Notes: generated by a model not told the origin, from the letters alone. A stretch of 64,000 nucleotides of DNA from Calamus simplicifolius (GCA_900491605.1 UESW01003900.1:128528-192527), one strand, 5' to 3'; positions 22,695-33,769 are shown, counted from the first letter of the stretch. Made by a program: numbers and translations.

Positions 22695-25600
22695 CTACAA
22701 AAGAAAAGAAGTAGAAAATACATATGATAGCCCTGGAAAATCAAGGTTTAGGGTCAGACCCAGCGTCTCCTGCAGCAGCATCTGGGGAGGCATGACTCGA
22801 TTTGCCCTCTTCGAAAGTGCTTCATTGAGATACCTCGGCAACCGTGTCAACGCCCAAAATAGCCTTGAGATCAACATCCGAGATCTCCTTATACTCGGTT
22901 TCCTCGGACCCCGGGGTACGATTCTCATAATGCTCGGCTTCTAGAAAAGACAAGTCCAACTCGGATAGGCCTGAGAGATTTTAGCTCGTGTCTCCTCCTC
23001 GCCGAACCGAAACGCATCGGCACAGGCCGCCCTATGTTCCTCGATAAATTGAGCAGAGTTTTTGTATTCCTCCACCGCCAAGGAGGTCCGTGCGTTTGCT
23101 TCAGCCAATTGCTTCTCTAGTTCGGAGTTCCTTCGATGGCTAAGGCCATTTCCTCTCGAAGGTCCTCAGCCGCCTAAAACTCAAGCCCCATTTTTCTCAC
23201 CTACAGGCAAAGGGCCGAGTAAGGCAAAAGTCGAAAAGCCAAAATGAAAAATAGTAGGAGATAACATACCTCTTCCTCCCGTTGAGTTATTTTCGTGTTC
23301 AACCCACAAACCTCATCGAGAGCCTTTGACTTGTCCGTCTCCACCTGCTGGAGCCTAATCTTAAGACTATGAATCCGCGATTGTTTACCCTCATTCTCCA
23401 GGCAAGACTGGGCAAGGTTGGCAGTCAACTTGGAAATTTGACCTTGCTGCCATTTAACCCGATCTTCACTGTTGCCCAATTTCCTACTTAAGTCAGCAAT
23501 TTGTTCCTACTACCCTTGGAACATGCGTTCCTCATCAGCAAGCCTTTTATCCGCCCTAGCCCTCATCTCATTCCACCTATTGTCAAAGCATTTCCGCATA
23601 TTCTCTATCTCCTCGGCATGCTGAGATTGAATTCACGACAGCTCCAAACGGACCTTGTCTGATTGCTCGCGGAAGCCCTGAAGCTCATTGACCTGTACAA
23701 CAAGCTAAGAGGCCCTCTCTCTTGCAGCCGAAAGAGACTTACCCATCCTCTCAAGCTCCTTTTGGGAGGTCTCCAAGGATCAGGAAAGAGTGGTTGTCGA
23801 GTCCACCCTCTCCTTGAGGCAATTGATTTCTCTCTGGGCTTGATCCCAAACTCCGATGGCCAAGTGCAAATGCCATTTTAACGCCCTCATAATCAAAGCA
23901 TTCTGCGGAAAAATTGCATGTGAGAAAACGCGACCGAACTAACCGAGTAAAACTTTTGTTTCGGTATAATGACTTACCCGAGAAGCATAATCTGAGGCAA
24001 TCTTCGTAGGGCAAGGTTATCGATCTCGGTGAGGAGGAAGGTTTCATTCGGCACCCCAGTATACCTAAAGGCCACATCAACGAGATCCACCGGATCATAT
24101 CCTCCCATCGAGGAACTCTCTCCCCTATGGAACACAAACCACATTAAGGCAGCAAACATATCATCCACCTTCGGGTTGTGTGAGAGAAAGTCCACTCCCG
24201 AAGGGCTGATCTGGGAAGTCACGGCCTCTGGAGCCATCATCCAGCTAACCTCCTCCACCAAGGCCCTCATCTGAGGAGCCTCGGGTGCTTCAGCTCCGAC
24301 GAGGGGAGCCCCAACTTGGACATTCCCTTCGCTCGGCGATCCCCCTTCCTCTTCAAACATTTCTTCGCTCCCTGTGGACTCCTCTGGAGCCTCAGTTTCT
24401 CTTGGGGCCTCTAGTGCTTCAGCGGAGGGCCTTCGATGGGAGACGTTCTGCGAAGCTCGATCACCGGTTCAACCAGTTTGATTTCCCCTTTGGTCTCCAC
24501 CGACTCTCCAATGAGTAGCCCAGACTGAGCTTCGGCAGCCACAACCATTTCTCCCACCTCAATTGAAGCATGGGTCTTTCCCATGTCTACCTGTGACATT
24601 TCAGGGCTGCCGGCCTCCAATGGAGAAGACCGAGCAACCCCAACCACGGGGATCACTGAATGAGCTGGCGCTACTCCCTCGCCATCATCTGACAAAACAA
24701 CTATCTGTGGGGGGAGACTCCAATAGCCTCCTCTAGAATCCCTGTGGCAACCTGATCTCCCCCCAAAAACAGACCTTCCTCCAGCACCGAAGGTTTGGTA
24801 CTTCAACACTTTCATCCTGTGGTAGCGAGGGACGGCGGCCAGTGCCATCCTTCCTGGCCCCCTAGAATGGGAGCCAGAGTGGCGGGACCTCTTCTCGGCC
24901 CTATACTTATCGCTGGAACTAGACCTCCTGTGGCGTTTGCACAGTTCCTCTCTCATTTGGCCTACAAATGCTGACCATTCGGCTACGGGCACAATGCGAT
25001 TCATCGATTAAATCATGCAAAAGTCAAAATTAAAATTACCTTAGCACATTGATTGCAAAATAAGGCTTACCACGAGGGTTGATAAGACTCAATCTAGCAG
25101 CAAAAAGGGCATCCTCTGATAGAAGGGCGCTGACCGGAAGTACTCGACTGCTACGCAAGGTGATCAAATCCTTCTTCTCCTGCTCGGATAACTCTAGGTG
25201 CGCCTCTAGATCCTTCACATAACGCTCCCACACCGAGAAAATCGAGCCGATATTTCCTTCAACCACAAAAAATTGGGACTTCCACTCTTTTATGACGATG
25301 GATTATCTGTGATCATCTTAAAAGATTTTCAGGGGCCAATGTAAGGCCACTCAGAGGCCCTCCCAGAAACTAAGTTGTAGCATACCCGGAATATTGGAAG
25401 GGTTGCAGTTACCCCAACACGAATGCACATCGAGATAAATCCGATGATATTGCACCAACTATTTGGAGCTACCATGGTGGGACATATGTTATAAAACCTC
25501 ATCATCTCCTGCACCAGCAGATGAAGAGGAAACCTAAGGCCTGCCCTTAAAATTTCCTCGTAGCAGAACACTCCAGCTCCTGGCTCCGATGTTACCCTAT

Positions 25601-25817
25601 CATCGGCCTTCGGGAGCCACATGATGACATCTTGAGGAACTCTATAGAGGCAGCGTATCCGTTCCAGATCCACCAAAGTTATCTCCGAAACCACATCATT
25701 TGGGCACTTCATGTTCCCCAGCCAAGGAGAACACAAGCAAATTTGTGGAAAGGAAAAGAGAGAAAAGAGAAGGGTCTCTATGGAAGGAACGAAAGAGTAT
25801 TGCAGGAAGGACGCCAC
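22695..25817 (-). pseudogene. Antisense ORF of E1, putative gypsy-type transposon protein
   Basis: Reading on the - strand from about 25712 (MKCPNDVVSEITLVDLERI), the first exon matches the 'putative gypsy type transposon' domain: GVFCYEEILRAGLRFPLHLL, EMMRFYNICPTMVAPNSW and NIIGFISMC. It continues in broken frames: 25036-25266 (FSVWERYVKDLEAHLELSEQ), 24411-25004 (a Ser/Arg-rich basic stretch), 23974-24360, a coiled coil at 23201-23479 (QGQISKLTANLAQ, SLKIRLQQVETDKSKALDE), and an acidic tail near 22695-23200. The tail corresponds to 51376-51837 in E2. A TTTAAAGGGGAGAAAGG promoter-like box lies at about 25838. The role of this protein in Tat elements is unknown. Frameshifts and lost junctions make this copy non-functional. 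Confidence 0.65.
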
Positions 25818-26083
25818 CCTGGCCTCCTTTCTCCCCTTTAAACAGCGCTTTGAAAAGTTGCCCTAAGCATTAAGGCTTCCGCAATGGGTGTCGTAAATGC
25901 GAAGACCCTGCCACGCGAGACTCCCCCAATCACCGCTCATAGAATCCGAAGAGTTTCCTCTTCATGCAACAACAAATAATGATAGCCAATTGACACGTCA
26001 ATTTCGGAGCCATCATTGCGCCTTTTCAAATCCTTCTGGGTAGAGTTATTCTAGACTCTACTCTCTAAATCTGAAGTTACACT

Positions 26084-26099
26084 TTAGGAGTGGGGGGCA
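26084..26099 (+). promoter_or_regulatory. Polypurine tract of E1
   Basis: AGGAGTGGGGGGCA lies immediately before TGTGATGAGG, the LTR start. E2 has GGGAGTAGGGGTCA in the same place on its strand. Confidence 0.6.
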
Positions 26100-27115
26100 T
26101 GTGATGAGGGGTAAAAATATCATTGCATTAATGTTCGTGCAATCCAAGACATCGGGCTAAGGCTAGCCTATACACCCTATCGCATAGCTGTCACATCTGA
26201 AAGGCAGCAATGAGTAGGCTACCCCCTCCAAACTACTTTTGTGTAACAGCTGGCCGAGCTATTATTATACCTCGGCTGATCGAGCTATTATCATACCCCC
26301 ACAGGCCGAGCTATCGCCACCAAACCATCCTATGCTTCGATAGGCTGGGCCTCATTATACCTCAGATAGCCAAGCCATTCTGTGTCTCAAGAAGGCCGAA
26401 CTATCCCATACCTCGGTAAATTGAGTCTCATTATACTTCGGCAGATTCAGCCACCTCCTATACCTCAGCCCGACCAAGGTACTCAAGCGCCTCTGCGGAA
26501 TACACTTAAATTAACAAGATTTCAAATAGGAAATCATGCCTACGCTACCAAAAATGGCTTAGAGCCTATGTAGTCACTGAATCTTGAAGCACCGTTTGCT
26601 CTTCCTGGCCGTTGATCCTCTAACCAACCGGATACGGATCCTACGGCCCTGTAACAGCCTCTTCTTGGTCGTTGATCCTCTAACCAACCGGATACGGATC
26701 CTACCGGCCCTGTAACTGCATATTTGAATCAGTTTCGAATCCCAACAACTTTTAGACCCTCTGTGATACCCAAAAATCAGGTGATCACCTATAAATATCA
26801 CAGCCTCAGATCTCCTGAGGTATGACATTCTGCACACTCAAGACACCTCTCTTTCACTTACTCTCACTCTTAGAAAAACTCCATTAGAGCTCTGACAAAG
26901 CTCCTAGCACCACCCTTAGAGGAACTCTTCCTCGAGGATCCTTCTCCTCATTTGTCTGCTTGCTGTGAATCTCCACTGACTTGGGCGTCGGAGGGTCTTC
27001 CACAGAGGGCACACCCCAAACCACCCTCTGCTCGAGGACTCTCTTGCAAGTCCCAGCCAGGAGTCGAGCCCGGATTCGAAGCCCCAACAACACCCGAGTC
27101 AGAGAATAGATTTTT
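26100..27115 (+). repeat. 3' LTR of E1
   Basis: Starts TGTGATGAGGGGTAAAAATA, homologous to the E2 LTR start TGTGTTGAGTGGTAAAATTA. U3 contains degenerate GGCCGAGCTATTRTNATACCTCGG repeats (26240-26500) and a 58-bp direct duplication (CTTCYTGGYCGTTGATCCTC, 26600-26710). The promoter CTATAAATATCAC lies at 26789. The right end is uncertain: a CAACA end at 27089 or slightly later, where flank shared with 1370-1740 begins. Confidence 0.6.
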
Positions 27116-27539
27116 GCAAAAATAATATTATTAAATTTAAATTTTAAAAATATTATTTTTAATTTAAAATTAAAGATAAGATAAATTTTTAAAACCATGT
27201 GGTTCTCTAGAAAAAACCTTAGCTTGTTATAATATTTGGATATTTTTTTGGATCCATGGAGCATAGAAAGCAGAAAGAATTTATCGTCTGATCCCTCCAA
27301 AGGTGGACACGGTGGTAATGATGTGAAGTAGCGTATATTTATTATCACTACAAAAACCAGGAATGGTTTTACGGCTTGGATTGGGTGAAACAAACGACAG
27401 AGATTAATTTTTCCAGAGGTAGGACATATAAATTCTTTAGAGAAAATGAAGGAGTGATCTGATTTGTCGAACCGAATGAAGCTAATCATATTATATATCA
27501 TCCAAAGAGTTATAGTTGAAAAATTAGCAAAAAACGCAC

Positions 27540-28345
27540 ATCCCTATGGATATAGATTGGTATGATGGACTTGTAGATTTGGGTGGGTCAATCTATTCGT
27601 AACATCTCCACTTGCTAACAAACGAATAATAGCATCAATACAAAAATTGTGCATGCAAAGAGTTGTAATTAAAAAAAAAAAGAGTGAGAAAATCTTTATG
27701 TGCTCCAAAGTTCTAACACAATAGCTTTCACATCGCAGCAAAAATAGACCTCGATCATTTATCCCTCACCATGCAAAAACCTTCAGACAGAAGGATGACC
27801 ATTAAATTAAACAATAACAACAAAATAAAATATTTAATTCTTTAGTCCTTCGTGGCACTACATTCTTGAGGAGAAATAACAATAGAATATAAAAGTTAAA
27901 CTGAAGAGCCACAAAGTCCTCCGATATGATATCCCTTCGCTCCTATGCTAAACATGTTGGCCCCATCCACATTTTCGAGGGACCGCCGCACCATGGAGCT
28001 CAACCCTTGGAGTTTCTTCTGCCACCACATCTCCTTTTCCCGACCTCTGCTAGCCATCCGCGCTATTTTTTCCATCGTTTCTGTGAGGACCATTAACCCC
28101 AAATTCAGCTCTATAGTGTGATGGTGGGACTCATCATAGCCGCTCTTTAGGTATGGATGGTATGGGACCAGCCGATGAGGACCTTGGCCAGACCCTCTCC
28201 GGTGGGCTCCGAGCATGCGGTGCCCGGTAACCGACGACATTAGGTTGTTTGGTCCTCCTGCAGGTCAATTCTTGTGGTACGCTTCCGAATGCTACCTTGC
28301 TTTTTGTAGGCAATTTCTTGAATGATAGCATTTAAATTTCTTGGA
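27540..28345. repeat. Segmental duplication, unit C
   Basis: Carries the landmarks of unit A in order: ATTTGGGTGGGTCAATCT, AAAATCTTTATGTGCTCC, CCCTCACCATGCAAAAACC, GGGACCAGCCGATGAGGACC. On the - strand it has a 114-codon frame (27896-28240) rich in charged residues (ETMEKIARMASRGREKEMWW); I do not recognise it. The other units have lost this frame, so it may be a gene remnant common to the ancestral block. Confidence 0.5.
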
Positions 28346-28949
28346 TCCCCTGCTTGAGGATAACAGGTCTTCATCCATTTGAAGCTCAGGGAGAATATTG
28401 AGCTCAAAAAAATTTGCTAAGCACTACCTATAAACATGTTGCCTCTTAGCATACTGTAATAAATACATATATTATTTGTATTAATTATAATAAATATAAT
28501 AAATATATTTATATTTATTATATTAAATATAATAAATACATATATTATTATATATATATTATATATTAATTATTTGTCTAATATTCATTGATAGTTTCAT
28601 AAATTAAATATGTTAATTTTTCTTATAGGCTTCTGGAGCATCAGATCCTTGCGGACAGGGTAACGACCTTCCTCATGTAGATCATTGACAGTAGCTTTTT
28701 TTATTTTATATCTTTCATTTCATATATCTTTAAATTTTGTAAACTTTAAATTGTAACACTCTCTTAATGTAATGAAATTTATTTTTGAAATTTTAATTTG
28801 AATGTGAAGAATATGTGCAATGTGATTTTTTTTGTTATGATTGCATTGTATATAACAGGTTTAATATAAATTTTATCTTAATTGCATAGGTTTAAATATA
28901 ACATGTTTAATATAATTTTTTTAACTTTTCTATTCTTTATTTTATTTTT
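28346..28949. other. AT-rich spacer with TA-rich microsatellite
   Basis: About 28455-28580 is an imperfect ATAAATATA/TATTATATA microsatellite. The remainder is AT-rich with no coding frame. Confidence 0.5.
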
Positions 28950-29191
28950 AAAAAAATAGAATATGCCGATGCTTTTAAGCATCGGCAACCGTTAGCATTT
29001 TTTGGCAAGTCCCGATGCTTTAAAGCATCAGAATATCGCGACACTAATTGAACTTGCCGACGCCGTGACACTGCCGATGCTTCCAAAGCGTTGGCAAATA
29101 ACGTCTCCACCTATCGGAAGAATATTTTTCGATGCTTTAAAGCGTCGGCAAATGACATTTTTAGCATCGAGAAATCAGGAATTTGTTGTAG
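28950..29191. mobile_element. CACTA-type fragment with CCGATGCTTTAAAGCATCGG hairpins
   Basis: Several near-perfect palindromes, such as GCCGATGCTTTTAAGCATCGGC and CGATGCTTTAAAGCGTCGG, are spaced by 40-60 bp. The right end is TTTGTTGTAGT, close to a CACTA terminus. It is flanked by two copies of a roughly 55-bp segment (28287-28341 and 29195-29247). It belongs to the same family as 5736-5917. Confidence 0.5.
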
Positions 29192-29255
29192 TCGCGAACA
29201 CTACCTTGTTTTTGTAGGCAATTTCTTGGATGATAGCATTTAAATTCGAAGGCTC

Positions 29256-29535
29256 CATAAGCGAGACAAGATTAATTTTTTAAAAACATAAATTTATTTT
29301 TAAAATTTTATATAATTAAATTTAAATTTTAAATTTATTAATTTCAAAATTTAAAATTTAAAGAAAATATATGTCAAAAAAATTATTTTTAAATTTTTAA
29401 AAAATTAATTAATTTTGTTAAATAAAATATATAAAATTTTAAAAAATTTTAAAAAATATTAAATAAAAATAATTTGATAAATTTAAGGATAGAATGATGT
29501 GATATCTTATGAGTAACAAATGAGCATAAATTTTT
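29256..29535. other. AT-rich spacer
   Basis: Almost pure A/T with TTTAAAATTTTA-like words. Nothing else recognised. Confidence 0.5.
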
Positions 29536-30347
29536 TCATAGATTTAGAATGCTTGAGGTTAAAAAGGCTTTGAGTAAAATGAAAAATGTAAAGGCATTTA
29601 GATCAGATGCGATCCCTATTGAGGTTTGGAAATTTTTAAGAGTAATTGGAGCTATATGGTTAATCAATTTATTTAACATGATTGTAGTAACTAAAAGAAT
29701 GTTGGATGATTGGAGAAAAAGGATATTAATACTCGTATACAAAAATAAAGGAGATATTTAAAACTGTGCAAATTATAGAGGGATTAAGCTAATGAGTCAT
29801 AAAATGAAATTATAGGGATGAAACTTTGGTGTCAAATAATTAATTTAGATTTATGCCTGAAAGATCGATCATGGAAGCTATTTATTTATTAAAAATATTG
29901 ATGGAGAGAAATAGAAAAAAGTAAAAAGGCCTTCATATGGTCTTTATTGATTTAGAAAAAGCATATTATAGAGTATCTAGAAAATAATATGGTGAGTTTT
30001 AGAGAAAAAAAGGGGTTACCAAGGTACATAGAATTGATAAAATATATGTATGATAGAGCAATAACTATTGTTAAAACAATAATAGAAGAAACTAGTGAGT
30101 TTTTACTGTATGTTTACCTTAAGTCCATAGCTTTTTGTATTAATTATAGATGAATTAACCAAATATATTCAAATGATATCCCATGGTGTATGTTATCTGC
30201 AGATAATATAGTGTTAATTGATAAAACTAAATCTAGAGTAAATGCTATAAAACTAAATCTAGAGTAAATGCTTAGCTAGAGATTTGGAGTGAGGCTTTAG
30301 AATTTAAAGGTTTTAAGATTAGTAGAACTAAAATTGAATATATGAAA
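29536..30347 (+). pseudogene. LINE reverse transcriptase copy 2, cut by a CACTA end
   Basis: Same family as 12367-13766. It starts in the thumb-proximal region (MLEVKKALSKMKNVKAFRSD, IPIEVWKFLRVIGAIWLINL, RILILVYKNKGDI) and continues through the palm with stops. The active-site region near 30190 is decayed (WCMLSADNIVLIDKT). A short local duplication (ACTAAATCTAGAGTAAATGC twice) lies at 30224-30268. It ends within the SRTKIEYMK motif exactly at the CACTA terminus at 30348. Confidence 0.75.
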
Positions 30348-30849
30348 CACTACAAGAAAAATGACTTATTAGTAATTAATTCATCGCAATACATCCCAAA
30401 ATCTTTTTAATAAGTTATTGTCGACAAAAATAATTTCGTCGTAGTAAATAACATATTACGGCTGCCTATTATAGTGAATTAATTTTGTCATAATATCTTA
30501 TAACCTATTACGGTGAATTAATTTTGTCGCAGCTATTACAATAACTTATAATCTATTACGACAATTAATTTTGCTATAATAGGCAGCTATTATGGCAAAA
30601 TTAATTCACCATAATAACTTGTAATTTTAATTTTTTTATTTTATACGTTACAATAATTTAATATAATATTAAAGCAACGATATTAGGAATGATTTTTTGC
30701 TTCAAATTTTTTACAAAAAAATAAATAAAAATTTTCATTCATTTCAATAAAATCATCATATACAATGTTTTTATAAATATATAATTAAAAAAATACATGT
30801 CACTAAGGGCACTATAGAGGAAATGGGGTCATCCTCGATGATCTTTTGT

Positions 30850-31300
30850 TGCTAAGTGATGATATCCTTATGTTGACTCAATTGCTCTTGGCACTCATGT
30901 AGTTTCCCTCGACACTCATGTAGCTTATCCTTTAATTGTGAGTTTTTAAAAGATAAAGAACTACCTCTAGTTCTCGATATACCCTTCGATAGTAGACTCA
31001 ATCCCCTTTTATAACCAAATCTAAAACCTAAAACCTTCTCAAAAGTAGCATCTTTATTGATTGGTTCTACTGTGAAGAAAGTCGCTCTACTATGCCTGCA
31101 ATGAAAAGAAAATAAATTCAATATATTTAGTATAAAACATTACATTCAAGAATATTGTATTTTTAACTGATAAAACTTACATGAGTATCTTCAGCTCTTT
31201 CATTAATCCATTGATTCTTCTTTTTAACAAAATGAAGAGTATTCTGTAGATGAAGTCTTGATGGCTCCTCTTTCATAACATGATCTCTCTGGAAAAAAAA
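30850..31300 (-). pseudogene. Ptta/En/Spm-type plant transposase fragment
   Basis: On the - strand two exons are recognisable. Exon one has MKEEPSRLHLQNTLHFVKKK and NQWINERAEDTH, followed by a donor at about 31180. Exon two (31121 downwards) has VEPINKDATFEKVLGFRFGY and SKGISRTRGSSLSFKNSQLK, then a charged coiled coil (LHECRGKLHECQEQLSQHKD). The family is the plant transposase that accompanies TNP2 in CACTA elements. The N-terminal part is missing. Four such fragments occur in the window (here, 41430, 43970 and 45130), in both orientations. Confidence 0.65.
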
Positions 31301-31572
31301 TAATAATAGTTTAAGATAATAAATTTTGTCAAAAAAGGATAATCATAATATGAAACTTTTGTGATACTACAAACTTGGAACATTTGTAATACTAAACATC
31401 AACTAGCTACATGAAGTTATTGTAATAAGGAACTTCATAAACAAGCTGAAACAAGAAACTCAATTGCTATTCTGCTTAATTTAACCCTTTTGAGTTCATC
31501 TATCTGATACGCATGAACTAAGACATTTGTTTCTCTGCTAGATCCTCTAGTAATAAGGATTTTTTTTTACTT

Positions 31573-32157
31573 TTCTTTCCTTTTTTTATTACGGCGAAAT
31601 ATATTTTCGCCATAATAAAATAACCTATTACGATGAAATTTAAATTTAGTCGTAATAGGTATATATCAGGATTTTTTCTTTTACTTTTCTTTCCTTTTTA
31701 TTATGGTGAAAATATATTTCGTCGTAATAAACTAACCTATTATAATGAAATTTAATTTTCATCGTAATAGGTATATATCATGATTTTTTTATTGCTTTTC
31801 TTTCCTTTTTATTAAGGCAAAATTATTTTCACCGTAATAAATTAACCTATTACGATGAAAATTTAATTTCATCGTAATAGTATATATCAGGATTTTTTTT
31901 CTTTTCTTTCCATTTTATTACGGTAAAATATATTTCACCGTAATAAACTATCCTATTACGACAAATTTGATTTTCATCGTAATAGGTCACGATAATATAT
32001 TTTTTTATTTTTCTTTTATTTTATTACGGTGAAACTATTTTTTACCGTAATAAACCGATCTATTACGATGAAAAATAAATTTCATCGTAATAGAATGAAA
32101 AAAAAATCTTAATCTATTACGGGATCTTATTACGATGAAAATTAATTCGTCGTAATA
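31573..32157. repeat. Five ~110-bp tandem units, each with two hairpins
   Basis: Units begin at about 31573, 31688, 31798, 31903 and 32010 with TTTTCTTTCCTTTTTATTA. Each holds a TTACGGYGAAA..TTTCRCCGTAATAA hairpin and a CTATTACGATGAAA..TTTCATCGTAATAG hairpin. Such arrays are the transposase-binding subterminal zones of CACTA elements. Confidence 0.75.
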
Positions 32158-32159
32158 AG

Positions 32160-32877
32160 GTCCCGCTTTTCCCCTTTTCCCTAAGACCCTCGCGCGATTT
32201 TCTTTCGTGAAACCCTTGCTCCCGCCGTCTTCCCCCTCGAGCTCCTCTCCGCCGCCGTCGGCCCCCGAATAGTGGATTAGAGCAGAGAAAGAGATATGAG
32301 AAGAATTTCTTATCCCTCGCTCGCGTGCAACTGTCGAGATCAGTCAGACGCTCAGAGTTTCTTATCCGGTCGATGGAGTCGATCTTCTTGGCGTGAATCC
32401 AGGTTCGTTTTCTTTTCTTTTCTTTTTCCTCGAGCTTATTCTTCTTTTCGATTTACTTATGCTTCTCGTGTTGTAGATTTGGTCCGTGTTTTTTTTTTTT
32501 TACTTGGATTTTTTTTTGATTTTGTTGTTATCTGATTTGGGGGGTTTTAATGGCTGAAAGTAATTACTAGAGTTATCAAAGATCCGTTGTTTTCTGCATC
32601 TTGTTCTTCATTCCTTGGATATTATTGATTCAGGAAATTTAGTCCCCATTGGAAGTGATTGAACTGGTTAATTAAGACAGAATGAGTATAAATATGGAAT
32701 TCACTGAACAGGAGCCATCTGCATCTGAGAATGAACAACTTTGCTGCTGTTTCTTGCTGATTTCACCTTCAGTCCACTATGTCTGCATGCACAAACCGAT
32801 GGTCTCGTATCACTCCTTAAAAACAATCAAAATTTCAGTTAGACCTTGATATTATTATTCTAAGCGTGCTGGTGGTT
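32160..32877 (+). pseudogene. 5' end of an unidentified host gene
   Basis: A sudden GC-rich stretch (32160-32400: CCCTCGCGCG, CTCCCGCCGTCTTCCCCCTCG, CCGCCGCCGTCGGCCCC) resembles a plant 5' untranslated exon. It ends in a plausible donor (CCAG followed by GTTCGTTTTC), a T-rich intron follows, then an acceptor at about 32634 (TTGATTCAG). The next exon has ATG at 32682 with a frame starting MSINMEFTEQEPSASENEQL and stopping after about 55 codons. I do not recognise the product. It is sandwiched between a CACTA subterminal array and the DFR duplication, so it may be captured or rearranged. Confidence 0.35.
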
Positions 32878-33293
32878 AGTCGAATGTTTAGACTAGAGTC
32901 TAAGAAGCCAGAGCTATCTTCTAGATTGCATGGATTAGATAGTTTAGCTTTTATTCCTAGAAGATAATCTTATGAAACGTTAGATCAGAGCTTTTTTTTT
33001 TTTTGGCGCAGGGAGGGGGGATGGGATGGGGAAGTAATTTGAAAGTTATAATTCATTAGAAGCAGGATAGTTTGGGTGGGTTATCTCCTACTTTGCTTTA
33101 AAAAAAGGTCATTAGAAGCTGGAAGTACCTGTGATCAGTGACAATGCAGTGATCATACTGGGCAGCATTGATGAGCTGATGAATGGGCCAACAACAAGGG
33201 TTGGAATGATGCTGATAAAGTGAATGCCATTCTCCCTTGCAAACTCCCATGCAGCTTTCTCAGCTAGAGATTTGGATACAAAGTACATCTGTG
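32878..33293. repeat. Flanking duplication, copy A (416 bp, contains DFR exon 4)
   Basis: Direct repeat of 38413-38831. The two copies differ by four substitutions, all within about 55 bp of the exon, and by three T in a poly-T run. Copy A ends exactly at the first base of the Copia 5' LTR, and copy A' begins exactly after the last base of the 3' LTR. Confidence 0.95.
33129..33288 (-). pseudogene. DFR: DFR exon 4, duplicate copy
   Basis: The - strand encodes MYFVSKSLAEKAAWEFAREN, then GIHFISIIPTLVVGPFISSS and MLPSMITALSLIT, with an acceptor side reading …CTGTG into the LTR and a donor CAG/GTACTT at 33128. This is dihydroflavonol 4-reductase exon 4, including the catalytic Tyr and Lys of the YxxxK motif. 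Unlike the copy at 38667-38826 it has no stop codon. Its intron 3 acceptor context is cut off by the Copia LTR, so it cannot be spliced from exon 3 in the normal way. Confidence 0.85.
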
Positions 33294-33767
33294 TGTTGGG
33301 CCTGGTGTGGTGCTATTAAGGCCCAGGTGGGCTAACTTGTATTGGGCTGGGTTTGAGTCCAAGGGTTGAGATTAAATCAAGTCACGGTGTACACGGGCTT
33401 GGGGATTAGTTTAATCTCATTGGGTTAGTCCATGGGAGTTTTTGTTGAGTCTGGGTCTGGCCCACTTCGTGGATGTATTTAAACTCTAGTCTCTAGGGTT
33501 TGGATGGAATAGAGAACAGATTCTTTTCTCCCAAAAATTCCCTTCTCTCATCATAGGGTGGCAGCCCTTTCTTTCTCCTCCCCATCTTCCTCCTTTTTCA
33601 AGGTCTAAACCTAACAGGATTAGAAATCCTTAGTTCTAGTTCTTGTTGAACGGGGAATCCCATTGCTATTCATCAAGGTCTAAACCTAACAAGATTAGAA
33701 ATCCTTAGTTCTAGTTCTTGTTCAACGGGGAATCCCATTGCTATTCATCAAGGTATAAATCCTAACA
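33294..33767 (+). repeat. Copia 5' LTR
   Basis: Bounded by TG..CA and followed by the primer site. Its match at 37938-38412 is about 99% identical. Confidence 0.95.
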
Positions 33768-33769
33768 AG

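Larger units (their letters stand above)
20298..27115 (+). mobile_element. E1: 3' half of a Tat-lineage Ty3/gypsy retrotransposon
   Basis: Polypurine tract and LTR orientation place this element on the + strand, while its large ORF lies antisense (25.8 down to 22.7 kb). That is the arrangement known in Tat-lineage elements such as Grande and Retand. Order: a promoter-bearing block (20300-20830), degenerate CTCGG/CCGAG repeats (about 21290-21560), the antisense ORF, polypurine tract at about 26084-26099, and 3' LTR. Gag and pol are missing; the left edge falls inside duplication unit B. Matching parts of E2 (49579-60267, opposite strand) confirm the family. Confidence 0.75.
30348..32157 (-). 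mobile_element. CACTA (En/Spm) element with one intact terminus
   Basis: The left end is a textbook terminus, CACTACAAGAAAAATGACTT, followed by subterminal hairpin repeats (AATTCRYCGYAATA types) to about 30610. The body carries the C-terminal transposase-like gene on the - strand. The far side (31573-32157) is a second subterminal array. It stops after AATTCGTCGTAATAAG, precisely where the terminal repeat should follow, and GC-rich unrelated DNA begins. The right terminus is thus lost. The preceding bases are AAA. Confidence 0.7.

Noticed and set aside
31573..32157. CRISPR array
   Set aside because: Evenly spaced palindromic repeats exist, but spacers are themselves repeats, the genome is a plant nuclear one, and CACTA transposase fragments flank it.
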